NCBI GenBank assembly: GCA_004794655.1
Contig: SMMW01000575.1
Coordinates: forward strand, 13,839,001 to 13,903,000
Direction: 5' to 3'
Length of the DNA: 64,000 nt
From: Marisa cornuarietis
Lineage: Eukaryota > Mollusca > Gastropoda > Architaenioglossa > Ampullariidae
The notes under the pieces are model-generated. The model did no database searches, was not told where the DNA came from, and worked only from the letters and a program-made list of their open reading frames with translations. Positions within the stretch are counted from its first letter, which is position 1. The number at the start of each line of letters is the position of its first letter. The position numbers and the translations under genes were made by a program. Shown one piece after another: positions 31,401-44,300 of the stretch.

Positions 31401-34400
31401 TTCAAAGTGGCATCCAAACAATCTTTATGCAATATGATTAAACTCAAAAATTCTTTTAATTGGTAGCTGAAGAAAAGACATCTCTTAGTCATAAATTCAA
31501 TCTACAGACCTTTTGTAAAATTAAAAAAAATTGGGCTGCTTAACCTTTACCTTGCTTGACAAACATTTGTTGCTGTAGCTTTTCGTAAAATGCTTTTAAC
31601 AAACTGCTAGCTCAGCAGCTGATCAACCACTAGCTTCTGCAAGGTTACATGCAGGAAAATATTTAGACTAAACATTAATTCTCACATTCCATAAAAAGTA
31701 TATTGATCAAGATCCTTGAAGGTTCACTTGTGTTCATAAACATTCACACCTAGTCCTGACCATTACTGAGATTGGGAGTAGAATTCATACCTTCGATTTT
31801 AATATTTAAGCACTTACTACTGGATTGATCTTTATTTCAATAGCAGAATCAAGTCTCGGAAAAGATCCTCTAACTCACTGAGAATTGGTTAACATTTGCC
31901 TGCATCTGGAAGCCTTGTAAAACTAGATTGCGGGACACTCAAAACTATGAAGCACATTTGTGTGACCTGTAACCTGGCTAAGATCAGTAGAAGTAGTAGT
32001 AATAATGAGTACTTACAATGCGCCGCATCACAACCAACATAGATAGCACTCTGCTCAGAACAATAATGATAAATGAAAGATAACAGACAGTGAACAGTGA
32101 GATACGGATAGGCACACTGAACAACATAAAGGTGAGGTACAAGAGTAGAATGTAAAGCAATGCATAAAGGGATATAGGTAATGTAAACAAAACAGTGTGA
32201 GATGGAGTTATTACATGATGGTAAGCATGACAGTATTGCAAGGTAGTGTAAAAATAGTAACTCGGGGATAGTACTTTGTGAAAAGAGGTGTTTTCAGAGA
32301 GCGTTTGGATGTGGCCTTTGAGTGGCAAATGTGATGTGGAAGTGATTTCCACCACTTAGCAGCACAGTAGGAGAACGTCCGTTGTCCGTATGTGACTTTC
32401 TTTGAGGGAGGGAGGGAAAGAATGTCTAACGAGGAGCGAAGGTTTCGGGCAGGTGTGTGGACAGGCGAGATTTTAGTAAAGTAGTCGGGGGAGGAGCCTT
32501 CAAAGAATCCATAGCAGAGTTAAGAGCTTTTTGTCTATTCTAGCTTTAATTGGTAGCCAGTGAAGAAGTGGTGTAACATATTCAGATTTTGCGAGTCCAG
32601 AAAACGAGACGAGCAGCTGAGTTTTGGACTTTTTGAAGCTTATAATGAGGTACTGTGGACAGCCAGCAAAAAGAGAGTTGCAGTAGCCTAGTTTAGACAG
32701 AAAAAATGAGCAAATGAGAATTTTGATTGTTAAGGTGGACAGAGTATGGCGAATGAAGCTGATCTTCCAGAGCTCATTGTATGCAGAACGACAGATGTGA
32801 TAAACATGCTTATCAAGATACATGTCAGCAGTTTAACCCAAGTTACATGTTGAAGTAACAAAAGTAACATTAGCATCGTCTACCCAAACAGAGACAACCA
32901 GTGAAGGGTAAACTCTAGCACTCCTCTTTGAAAAATATTGAAGCTTCTGTTTTTTCATCATTTAGTTTTAACTTTTTCTAGGTCATCCATAGTCATATAT
33001 CAGGAATAGTGTCTTGGATACTCGGGATAGCTAGTCAGCTGAGTGTCATCAGCAAAGAATTCATCAGATATAGAGTGAGATTGAATTAGAGTAGTAAGTG
33101 GGTTCATGTACATGATAAAGAGGATGGGACCAGGTACAGAACCTTGAGGGCCTCCTGAGCAAATAGAGACTGACAGAAACATGCAGCCATCCACTATAAC
33201 CGACTTGAGTCCTGTCTGAGAGAGATGACTGAAACTAGTTGAGTGGGGAGCTTGAGATGCCATAGAGTACTGAGTCTACAAATAAGAGTAGTGTGATCTA
33301 TAGTATCAAAAGCAGCAGACAGGTATAATATGGTGAGAAACGAGATGTCACCTCTATCCAGAACAGAAAAAATCTTTCTGTCACTTTAAGCAGAGCAGTC
33401 TCTGTGCTATGAAAAGGGCGATAAGCAGACTGTGATGGAGAAATCAGATTTTTAGAGAAGATAGGATAAAAGTTGCTTGAGAAATTGATTGGAAATATTC
33501 AGAGTAGGCATACGAATGGTCCATATTAGGAATATTACGAGTGTTTGTCTTGTCTAGAAGAGTGGAAATCTGCACGTGAAATGCCTAGCATTTGGTTTTG
33601 TTTGACAGGCAAATTAATGATCTTTATCCAAAACATTGTCTGTTTTTCCTAATTCTAAGTACTGATAAATATACAATCAGTCACTGTCTTTAGTGACAAA
33701 ATATAAATTTTCTACATGATTTTATGAAAAATCACATGAAGAATGGCTAGAGGACTTGTTGAACAATCGTATGTCATATCTCAAAATTGCAAAAAAGTTA
33801 AGACATCCTTGAATCTTTAATATTGTCAAATTTCAGGACCGTGTCTTGCCTTAAATGAGTATTGCTTGCAGTCATTAAGTGGAGTTTTAAGAGTGAGCTG
33901 TGTACAAAAATGCCAATGTAATTGTCAGTGCCAAAGGTTTTAAATATTTTAAGGTGACCAGACGTCCCGATTTAGGCAGGACATTCCCGCCTTTGACCGC
34001 GTGTCCCGCCCGCTCATAGAATGACCAGACGGGGCGCCCAATGTCCCGCTTTCTGGCTTTCATCTAAAAAGTCGATCAACTTCCCGCTTGTATTTAAAAA
34101 TCTTTCGTTCCCTATTTAATTTTTGTTGCTGCGTGGGCTCCGGTGTTTGACACGTGACCAGAAATTTAATGACCTGCTGACCGATATCTTATTGCATGGC
34201 GATGGTGGTGGTCGTTCGATCATCTCCCTAAGGTGTCAAGCTTCTTTGGTTATGGTTGTCGGAGTTCCCCCATCCCAGTGGCATTAACTTTCCTCCCTAC
34301 TCGCCCATCGCACGGCCACCGTCTCTAGGTAAAACAGTGGATTGATGTCTGTCTGCCGAGACTCACTCTTAGCCTCTTGCGAAGTTCTCCGCTGTTAGTC

Positions 34401-36192
34401 TCGGCGAACTTTAAGCAATGAATTTGAATAAACCAGAAGCAAAGTCGTCAAAAGCCTCGTTCTAGTAGTTAACTGAAAAAAAATCGTCTGCAAGCTGTCC
34501 AGTAATGCAAGTTCATGCTTAAACTATCTTTTTCATCCTCCTCCCGCTCCAAACTTCCCGTGACACCACCATGATCAATTTATAAGCCAAACTATTTTCG
34601 GGACAGCAGTTTTAAAAATGGTTTCGCAATAAAGTGTTCTATTTTGCCATTTTGCTGGCTGCTATAATATTACACGCAATAATATGGTATCAAGGATCTA
34701 CTGTGTAGACCAGCGGCCAAAGTTTTCTTTTTGCAGGCCGATCTAAAAATTCTTAGCAATGCCGCGGGCTGGTAATATACCAAAATCCCCAGGCCAGGTG
34801 ACTACACAACAAACCCAGTAATAATGAAATGGACAACAAATGAGCACATCATGGCGTTCACTTACCGAATTTATTGTGTCAAGTGAAGCTGTTTTAATTT
34901 GCTCACAATAAAACTTTAAAGCCAGCTTTTCTTTTGATAGACCCAATGCTCTCTAACAACTCCATCAGACATGTCAGCTGGGTTATTTGTTATCTTTGTA
35001 GTTTGTCTGTGTTAGAATGTTATGGACTGACGATTTGTAACTCTTTTGTACTTGATAAAATAAATTTTAAGCAAATTAACCCATATATGCTGAATTTTAA
35101 AAAAATGAAAACAAGTGCATTTCACATTTTGGCAGACGGGCCAATCCAAAGACATCCATGGGCCGTACCTTTGCCCATCCCTGGTGTAGAGTTGTAGACT
35201 AATGTAGTTTGTTTGGTGATGGAGAAACGGGAAGAGAAAGATTCACTGTGTCGTGAAGTAACCTACGAAAACAAGCACCTTTGACACCTCTCACTTAGGG
35301 CCTACAGGTTGCAGCCGCGGGCCCCCATCCTCTTGATTCATGATCTCCCCCCCACCTCTTTTTTCGGCGCTCTTTGTTGGTGACACCATCATCGGCATGC
35401 ATCCCGCTTTCGCTCCCGAAACGTCTGGTCACCTTAAATATTTAATATTATAATTTGAGAAATGGTTGTCACGCTAATTTTGTTTTCATTATTTCTGCAG
35501 ACTATGTGTCAACTACAAAGATATTGAAGCTGAATAGTTTAATGTTATTATAGATGTCACTTTTTCCTTTTATATCCTGCCCTGTTTCTACTATTTCACA
35601 CTTCCCTATTATGAAAAGGAGTTAAAAATTCTTTCGTGATTCAGTGGGTCTTATCTCTGATTATAATTTAGGTCCACATCAGAGTTGCTTCTCCTCCACT
35701 TCATTATCCTTGCTATATGGGAATTAACATCCCTACACGTGAAGAACTCATCGCCAATAATATGAGCATTGCTGAAATTGCAGAGTTCATAGGTATGTAG
35801 TGTAATCGGATGCTTACCTAACATGTCATTAAAAAAAGACCAGATTTTAAGTTACACATGTAAAGAAATTCAGAGGACATTATTATTTAAGTGACAGTTT
35901 TGTAAAAGTGCAAAAAGAATAGACATACACATTTGTGTTTTGAAATCTATTTTTGGACTCCATGACGAGATATTTGCCGTTAATGCCGTTGTGCAAAAAG
36001 CTGCAATTCTTTACCAGGACATAAACTCATATTTTCATACACCAATGGTCTCTTACAGGTGCAGAAAGTGTTGCATACTTGTCCATTGAAGGTCTGGTTG
36101 AAGCTGTGCAAGAAGGAATAGAGAAAAAAGAAGAACATGGTCACTGTACGGCTTGTCTGTCAGGACAATATCCTGTCAATCCGGACTGGTAG
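25487..36192 (+). CDS. PPAT: PPAT: glutamine PRPP amidotransferase (complete)
   Basis: Coding exons: 25487-25653, 27323-27456, 27668-27801, 28757-28869, 29043-29182, 29877-29984, 30159-30287, 30613-30740, 30914-31135, 35672-35792, 36059-36192 (TAG). Total 1530 nt and 509 aa, against about 517 in vertebrates. All junctions are GT-AG with matching phases. The enzyme makes 5-phosphoribosylamine from PRPP and glutamine, the committed step of purine synthesis. The N-terminal nucleophile domain has the catalytic Cys in REACGVFGC (Cys25 from the first Met), [28 protein letters not shown] and AHNGELVNA. The phosphoribosyltransferase domain has [33 protein letters not shown] and the PRPP loop [13 protein letters not shown]. 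The C-terminal [16 protein letters not shown] carries cysteines of the family's Fe-S site. A short propeptide before Cys is cleaved off in this family. A second in-frame ATG at 25523 gives a 12-residue propeptide, close to the vertebrate 11. The 4.5-kb intron 31136-35671 is full of transposon remains. Confidence 0.96.
25766..26014. mobile_element. TTAA-flanked piggyBac-like non-autonomous element
   Basis: TTAA at 25766-25769 is followed by ctctcttggtttgaaagg. On the right, gaacgaagaggg is followed by TTAA at 26011-26014. The ends are imperfect inverted repeats (about 10 of 14 match). TTAA target duplications are typical of piggyBac. It has no coding capacity and lies in the PPAT intron 25654-27322. 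Confidence 0.55.
31990..33530 (-). pseudogene. CR1-like LINE reverse transcriptase remnant
   Basis: On the minus strand, broken frames carry RT blocks in proper order: [46 protein letters not shown] (the catalytic FADD box), [17 protein letters not shown] and [12 protein letters not shown]. The 3' region follows towards 31990. Stops and indels show it is dead. The second half is closely related to the copy at 52050-52990. It is antisense to PPAT in its largest intron. Confidence 0.88.
33951..35435. mobile_element. hAT-like element with aaggtgaccagacgt ends
   Basis: The left end is aaggtgaccagacgtcccg and the right end cccgaaacgtctggtcacctt, a clear terminal inverted repeat of about 20 bp with one mismatch region. 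AT-rich flanks (aaatattt) on both sides could be an 8-bp target duplication, as in hAT elements, though the boundary is off by one base. The GC-rich subterminal regions contain repeated tcccgc motifs. The interior has no intact transposase and carries a second element at 34711-35183. Confidence 0.7.
34711..35183. mobile_element. second hAT-like element nested in the first
   Basis: The right end (gggccgtacctttgcccatc, then cctg) is the complement of CAGGGATGGGCAAAGG, a typical hAT terminus. The left end, cagcggccaaagttt, is a decayed form of the same. Flanking 8-mers are gtgtagac (34703-34710) and gtgtagag (35184-35191), 7 of 8 identical, as expected for a hAT target duplication. Only AT-rich non-coding DNA is inside. 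Confidence 0.65.
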
Positions 36193-36280
36193 AGGGCACT
36201 ATCAGTGTATCATAAGAACATGATATTAATGGGAAAGTAATGGAAGAGTGAAAGTTTTGATGAGTGAATGTTTTTTTTTT

Positions 36281-36286
36281 AATAAA
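36281..36286 (+). terminator. poly(A) signal AATAAA for PPAT
   Basis: Located 89 bp after the PPAT stop, directly after a T-run. It is the first canonical signal downstream. Confidence 0.7.
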
Positions 36287-39200
36287 GGATTTTTAGCATT
36301 GTCATACTTATATAAAAACTAGAGCATATCATGTTATAGGTTAGTAAATTTTCTAAGGAACAGCTATAACAGAAAAATGTTTCCACCCTGTTGTGATGTC
36401 TGTTGTCTCTTTCAATAATTGTACTTTGTTCACGGGTAGAACTAAACTTTAGTTTGTTCAGTTTTGCTCCTTTGCCCCTTATGGATCGGTGGCAAAGTGG
36501 CTTGTTTGTATATTGAAGGAAAGATGTCTCTTTTAAGTTGCTTTGGTGGAAAGAGTTTACTATTTACTAATTGTTTGTGTATTTGCACAAACACATTGAG
36601 TGCAAGAAGGTATATAAAGCCTCGTCTTGAAAACTTGTTCATGGTTTGTATATCATCCGCAGCTTGACTTGCCTACCTTATAACATAGTTGTTTTGCACA
36701 TAGATTTATCTTAATTAACCATCCACCTTAACCTGAAGTTATCATGTGTAATACATTTGGAAACAGTAGTGGCTGCTCATAAATCCTATTTTATGATAAC
36801 GCTAAAATGCTGATTAAGAAAGACTACAGCTAAAGGGGACAATGCTTCCGTATGCAATTAATGTTTATTTGATGTGATTGAGGGTTTAACTCCTGTGGCT
36901 ATGAAACCAAATGTGGGGCTTGGCAGTTACTGTATGTAATGCGTTTCTCATTCAGACCACATGCACAGAACTCCCGCTCCCCCCTTTAGTATATGAGCCT
37001 GAATCAAACTTTCTATTCTAGATGCAGTCTTTCATTGTGATTGAATTGAAACAGAAAAATAAAATTGCTATCTTGATTTTTTTTAAATTCCTCATTGCTA
37101 TAATATGCTAATAAAGGGCAAGATTTGAAAAAAACGTCGTGAACCTATTTCAAGAGTTGATAAGTATGTTAGCTTGTCACTAAACAGTCATCGTGCACTA
37201 ATGGGTTTTATGCTTTATGAAGTAAATTAGGCTTGAAAATGTTAGTACAACAAATACCAGTGTGGGAAAAGTAATTTCAAGGCATTGCAGGAGATGGCAT
37301 CATTTTGAAATGCTTAAATTTGTTTTGTGCTGATAATTGAAATTACTACCTATTTCATTAATCGTATTTACTGTCATAGGCCAAAACATTGAATGAAGTC
37401 TTTTACAAATCTTAAATGATCTCTGGAACACGTACAGGTATTTTTCCTACTCCTCTGACATTCCTTTCTGGGGGAACTTGTGTATATGGTGGAGATTCGT
37501 TTGGATAATTTGACTTGACCTTAAAGATTGAATGCAAGCACAATTGGTTATCCATTTCTGCATGTATTAACATTTTTTGTTCATTTACAAAAATTGCTAC
37601 TGTTCATGGTGAACAGATGTTTTTATAGTATGAAGTTGTCATGCTTTTTAAACCTTTTGTTGTGTACATATTCAACCTTCTCCAGATGAGATTTTGTATA
37701 GTAAAAATTAATACTGCATGCTAGGGGTGATTGTTTTAAAAGTAAAATGAGAGAGAACGTGTGGATGCTAGTGAATAAGTGCATGTTTATGAGTTGCATC
37801 TAGTGAAATCTGTGACGTGAATCATTTAATTTGCCTTGGCAGTGTAAATTTTAATGTGTTAAAGTATACAAAAAGTTAACCCCGTCTTTGGTACCATTAT
37901 GTAGTCACGATGGGGTCAAGTAACTCCTAAAGTTAGAAAAGATAAAACTGTTGTTAAGGTGATCACTTTTTAATATATGTGGGTTTTTATTAACCCTTTC
38001 TATACAGTTTGCACCTTCAGATGCAAACATTTTCATAGTTACAGCTCATATTAAATGAGTTAATTTTTGTTTAAGTCATTTTAATTATTGTGCCCCCTTT
38101 TTTTAAGAACAGATTTGCATGGTAAAATTGTTACAGAAGACAATTTGTGCCATGTTTTCATGCATAGTCTGATATGGAGCTTTTATTAGACATTTTTCAG
38201 TTTTATTTCAGTTCATTGCTAACTTCCTAGATTTTTTTGCATGCTCACAGCATTGACAGCACCTGCATGAACACTTTTTATATGAAAAGGTAGCAGATAG
38301 CTAATAGATAAAAAGGGTGTGGTTGTATTAAGATTTTGTTTTAAATTTTTTTAAATATTTCTCTCATTTTATTAAAAAATATAGTGAAGATTGTTGCTTT
38401 CTCTTATTCCCTTTATATAATTTGTTCCTTCATTTAAAACGTTTGTCAAACCTGTGTATGGTGTGTATGTGTGCAGGTGTTTTAGCAGTGCTATTTTTTG
38501 TTTTTGCAATATTTGTCCAGCTTAATGTTCGGTTTTAAGATAGAGGATCTCTTTTTAGGGAAATCTCTGCAAATGTTTCATATCCCCATCCCCGTTCTTT
38601 CTTAAGTAGCTTATTTATCCTTTTGTTAATGTGTTCACTTGAAGACTACATTGATGAACTGAAGAGTAGCAGAAGTTGCAAGGTTGGCGGGGGGGGGGGG
38701 TGTTTTTGTAACAGAATTTTGAATTAGAATCGAAATTGTTTTCATGACATTCATTTTTGTATGAAGAATTTGCACAAATTTAGTAAAAATGGAGCCGTGT
38801 TCTTAAGTTTGTTTAAATTACGTTCAGAATTGCTGTGGGGTTAAAACTTACTTGGATTTTTAAAACATAAACACACAAAAAATGGATTTTTTTTGGGGGG
38901 GTGGGGGGAATCATAGAATCCAATAAAATTTTAATGGAAGACAGCAGATATTGTGTTGATATTTTTGTCCAGTTAATGTAAAAGTGAAAGAAGAATGAAT
39001 AATTATATTCATTAAGATTCTAGGAACAATGTGGTGGTCTAAAAAGGTAAGATTCTAAACTTGCACTGTGTGAAACTCACTGATCCATTGCAGCTTAAAT
39101 ATGCATATTTATATAGTTTGCCAGATCATGCTGAATGCCAAACCATTATATTTTCCCTCTTACTGCCAGTGGCCTGCTGGTGTACTCTTGTAATCCATGA

Positions 39201-39424
39201 GAGAGAGATCCCAACACAGCTGAAGCAAAAGCCACTAGTCTTTTTGCATGGATCATTACACAGACTACTGTCTCCTTGACAAGTTGCTTCTTCAACCTTG
39301 TTGCTGGAGACTGGCTTACCTGTGCCTTCAGTAATGGTTGCTCTGTGTCTGAGGCAAGCTTTTATATCTACCTGCTCTAACTTTGCTAAATGCCAAATAT
39401 TTGGGAAATTCTTTTCTCTGTATG

Positions 39425-39600
39425 CAGGAGTGGTGCACCTACCACCAATATAGTGAGGGTTAAATGTCCTGGCTTCTGCTCTCGTCTCAGGCACGCTGTT
39501 CTTTCTCTGCATGTGGCATCTGTATACAGGGGTGGCTGGGTTGCTGTGATGAAGCATTAGTTGCTGGGTCTGCATGAACACCAATCCCTCCTCTCTGTAT
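39425..39600 (+). mobile_element. tRNA-derived SINE copy (family A), diverged
   Basis: It shows the same order of blocks as the other copies: gcaggagtggtgcacctacc, gtgagggtt, ttctgctctcgtctcaggca, tctctgcatgtggcat, and a decayed tail attagttgctgggtctgc. It is more diverged in the tRNA-like head than the 24201 copy. Confidence 0.65.
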
Positions 39601-40679
39601 GCAGTGTGTGCTTTTCTTTCTCACAGCCTGAGCAGAGAAGTGGTAGGCCCTGGTATGGCGAAGCAAGTGGCTGCTGCATGTGCATATTTCATCCTCAGCT
39701 GACAGGGGCTCTTATCTCTGGTAGAACATATTTTACAATCGTAGAAAATTGTCAGACCTTATTACCCTTCATTGGCAGGTTGCCAGGATCCTATCAGCAT
39801 CAATCAATCCTGGAGATATATGGGTCAAGTATCTAGGAAATGGGCACATTCTCTTGCAGGAAAACTCAGTAACTGTCAGCATACTCCCTTAGTCACAGTT
39901 GATGATGCTCCAGAGGTTGCTTAATCTTGTGTTCAAAGGACTTGTCTTTCTTTGTTGTTTTGCTAAACTAAGTATACAGTGGGTGAGGTCTTCAAGGAAT
40001 GGCAGCAGAGGAATTGTATTTGCACTGTCTTTTCAGGAGACAAAATTCATCTCGCAAAAAAACAGTAATATTTTCACTTCTATTTATGCTCCTTTGGTGA
40101 ATTACAAATCTCACCCTATTTTTTTGTTTACTTGATTTATTCTCCACTTCCTTGCTCTACCATCCATTTTCCTTGCAATATTAACCCCCGCTTCCCCCCA
40201 AGCCGAACTTGCTTTAGATTCTGGATCTAGGGGAGTCAGCATGACTTGATCCTCTGATATCTTGTTTACAATCCTGCCTGCTGGTTCTTCACTTGTGCCA
40301 TCTGCAGTCCAGTTGCTCAATCTTAGATGAATTGTCAACGATGTGTGTGTGTGTGTGTGACGTTGTAGGTGCATACTTGATTTCCTTCTTGTAATTTTTT
40401 TTTATCTATATATTATATATGTATATGATACAGTGTATATGCTACTTGCCCACTTCTTTTTTTTCATTGTTGAACTAGAGCACATTCCCATATTCAAATT
40501 GCCCACTGGGACAAATAAAGTTGGTCATTGTCATTGTCACTGCCATTGTGTTGATGCAACCTCTGCGACAGTCATGACAGCTATACGTTGTTGCTGCCAT
40601 CACCATCACTACTATTACCACTGATACTACTACAAATCACAGCTGCAAGTCAAGACTGTCAAGAGTAGATTAAGGGATA

Positions 40680-40885
40680 TTTTGATAGTCCTTCAGTACT
40701 GAGCTGAAGTGGCTCCCTCTATACTGGTGGCACTCACCTTTTCAACATGAGTATCTATGCTAACCATAAACATAATGAACTCTTTGTTTTGAGACCATTA
40801 TTATTGTGTGGTTATCTTTTTGACAAGTGCTTTGACCTAGCCTTTGATGGTGGGGTGAAGCGCTATATAGAATAAATTTGTTTCA
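40680..40885 (+). mobile_element. LINE 3' UTR tail fragment
   Basis: It ends in ggtggggtgaagcgctatat then agaataaatttg, the form seen at the 3' ends of CR1/L2-type LINEs, where gcgctata is followed by a short AT repeat. No coding part is kept. Confidence 0.45.
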
Positions 40886-41219
40886 TTAGTGTAAACATGT
40901 TCTTCACATGGGACTAGAAGCTATGCCCTTTTAAATTTTAATGGGATAGCTTTGCCTTTCACAAGGTGAAAATACATAATCCTTCTGGGAAGCCACTTAC
41001 AGATTGAGTCTTAGCAGTTTAATTTTTCTTGGGTTTAAATGTCTTTTCAGCATCCACAAAAAGATGTTCATTAAAAAAGATTTTAGATTTTGAAAGACAT
41101 GGAATGAGTTTTTTTTCAAGCCAGGAAATGTTTATCATCTGTCATGTAGAATTACTAAACACAAAAAGAAAAAGATATATTCATTTTAATCATTAGAAAA
41201 AAGGCATGTGTCTGTACCA

Positions 41220-41225
41220 TTTATT
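41220..41225 (-). terminator. poly(A) signal AATAAA for XPNPEP3
   Basis: TTTATT on the plus strand, 108 bp beyond the XPNPEP3 stop, in an AT-rich context. Confidence 0.55.
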
Positions 41226-41332
41226 GTATCAGCAAAGAATGCAAATTGCGACATGGGCTTAAAACAGCAAACAGGGCAATAAACTGTCTTTGTGACATAG
41301 CAAGATTTTAAAATAATAGTCTCAACAAGGCT

Positions 41333-44300
41333 TCATGTGCCTTGCACAGTGTTTTCAACGTCGTCAGCCTCCTTGGGGCATTTGCGCGAGAGATTAAGAG
41401 GTCCAGCTTCAGTGATAAGAATGTTGTCTTCAATTCTAATGCCAATACCTCTATATTTTTCAGGCACAAGTGTGTCGTTCACTGGAATATAGATACCTGA
41501 AACCAATGTCAAATTAACTATTAATTTCCTTGACACGTTTTTAGAGTTTTATTCTTTCCCATAAAATTGTAAAAAGTTATTTCAAGTTGAGATAAATTTC
41601 AAAACTGTAACTGTATTAAAGTATTCAGAAGCTTAATCCCAAAAGATTTAAACTAAGAATGCAGTCACATGGAATATGATAAATACTATAAATTCAAGAA
41701 ATAAGTGACTTGAAAACGAAATCCTACCTGGTTCAATAGTAACGATCATGCCTGGCTGCAATTTAATGGTGCGGGACACACTTGCTGTATCATGTACATC
41801 CATCCCTAGGTAGTGACCTACATGATGTGGACAAAGCTCTCGTGTTCTCTTTTACAGGCATGCATATGCAAAAAATAAGAATAAAACACCCATACACATC
41901 ACGCACACACACACACACAAAGAACATTAAATGAATTAAAAGACATTAACAGCCTTAATGAGATAAGAGCAGCCATTCATTCAAAACCTTTAGTTGTAAA
42001 AAGACAAAATATTCGATTGATATGAGCACAAGTATTTAACGTGCATCACTCTCAATTTCCTGACATTATTACCCACCTTCATCTACTGTCAGACCATGTA
42101 TTTGCTAGTTCCTAAAACTTGTCCAGTTAGATGATGTAGCACAAAAGAAGCTCTATAAAGCCATTATGACATCACAGCTTGGCTCATCTCACTGATCACA
42201 AGTACAGCTGGATTAGATAAATTTATTGTGAGACCATTTATGGAATGGTCTTTGGTACTATACTCATTCTGGCATGTTGTGCTTGTCTTAGCAAGATGAG
42301 GCAAGCTGTGGCCAGGTAAGGTCTTTGATTATAAACTGATGTAAAAGCTTCAGCAACCTTGACAAGATCAGAGGCAGAACCAGTGTTAGGTATGATGCCT
42401 ATCTTCTGCAGTTCTACTCCCAGCAACACCAGCATCTGACGATAGATTTGGTCTAAAGATCTAGTGGTGGTACACAGAGCAATGCATGCTTTTTGCACAG
42501 CCAGAGTGGCTTCATAGAGTTCACGCTGAGGAAGGCTGAACTTTCCTGTGAAAACAGATGATTATTATAAGACACTGCTAAACTATATGCCAGTACAATT
42601 ATCATTTCAATTTTTTTTAAACAGATGTTTTCACCACATAACACTCAACTGTTTATTCCAGTGCTTTTGTAAACAAAAATAGTGATGATCATACACAAAC
42701 ATGAGCACACACAAATCGTTGGAAATGTGACAGCAGAGCAAATTCAATGCCATGCATGCACACAGATGTTACACATGCATGCACACACAGAGACTAACCA
42801 TTAACAGGCCATGTACGTGTCAGGTCTGATGTGTAGCCATGGAGTTCACAGCCTGCATCCATCAAAACTAGCTCACCATCTGCAATCACCTGATTGTTGG
42901 CAATATAGTGAATTGTGTTTGCACGAACTCCACCTGTAAGGTATAGAAAAAAACCCACCTAAGGAGTCCAATTTTTTTAAGAAACTTATTTAGTTACCTT
43001 TCACTTTGTTAAAGTGCAAGAGTACCAAACATTTTCTTTGTTTTGTTAAAAAAAAAGAATGCAGCTGTTGGCTTTTTTCCTTTAGGGCTAAATAAAATGC
43101 TAGCTAAACTATACAAAATTTAAAAAGCTGTCTATTTTATTAATGTTTTGGAGAGAAAATGGATCATTACAATTTTATATTAATGTACAGATGCAACGGT
43201 CAAGTGTTAGACATAACAATATAAACCTTATTAATGACTGCAACTAAAATGCTTCAACTTCTGACCCACTATAATAAATCTACAACTAATTTCTTACCCG
43301 CAACTACAGGTGGGTAAGCCAAATACTGTGCCCCTCTCAGCCGACATTCAAAATCCATCTTGGCCCACAAATGTGCCTCATTAACCTTAAACATTAAAAA
43401 AAATCAAAAATCACTTATATAATTGTCTAAAACTGTCACAATTTTTAAGTTAAATATCTTATTAAAACTTTTCATAATGACCACAGGGTTTGACTTTCAA
43501 ATCCTTATCCTGTAATCTGGATTGTGTTTGCACATTTTAAAATACTTTCAACATTTCAAAAAACAAAAATCCAGAAAGACTTATGTTACAAGTTTTTGCT
43601 ACCCGTATGAACCTGGGTTTCAGACAACATATAAGCTTAAGAACAAATAAAATTCAAACTGCCATCTGCTGGCTTTAATTGCCTGTCCCTGATTTGTCAT
43701 GTTCTAACAGCTGATTGCACTGTCACATAAAACAGCATTGATTTTAAGAAAAGTAAAACGAACCCCTGGCCTCGAAAATTGCATTACTTCCATAAATGCA
43801 TGAGAAGCAATCTCCACTGTTTGCTTCATCAACTCAATCTCTGCTGAGGATTTTTTCAGGCGCAGCTGATGCAGCAATGGTGTGGTGTTTTCCATCCCTT
43901 TATGCCTTTCTTGGTGAATCATTTCACACATTACATGGGTATGAAGATGGGGCTGCACAGGGTGAATGTAATCATACCACAGCATGAACTGGCCATGATC
44001 TCTGCAGAATTGTGCCAGATAGCTTTCCAGTTCTTCAAAATTCAATGCACTGTCTACACCTGTAAGAAATAAGGCACCATCTGTGCCTGACCTTGGGCCA
44101 TCCCACAGCTCTTTATCTGGGTCTTTTTTTGGCACAAACAGAACAGACTTGTGGTTGTCAGTTGATGACAAGCAGTCTACAGAGGACAAGATCACAAGCA
44201 CACTATCAGGTTCTTGAAAGCCACACAGGTAAAGAAAATCGGTGTTTTGCCGAAAAGGATAAGGAATGTCATTGGTCATGAACACTTTGGATGCTGAGGG

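Larger units (their letters stand above)
36193..41332. other. intergenic region between convergent PPAT and XPNPEP3
   Basis: No gene recognised. It includes the PPAT 3' UTR (poly(A) signal 36281), AT-rich DNA, G-runs near 38690 and 38888, a SINE (39425-39600), a GT tract (40342-40360), a trinucleotide-rich stretch near 40520-40640, and a LINE-type 3' tail (40680-40885). Confidence 0.6.

Noticed and set aside
39126..39584. 152-codon open frame on the minus strand
   Set aside because: Most of it is antisense to the SINE copy at 39425-39600; the same peptide style appears in other SINE copies.
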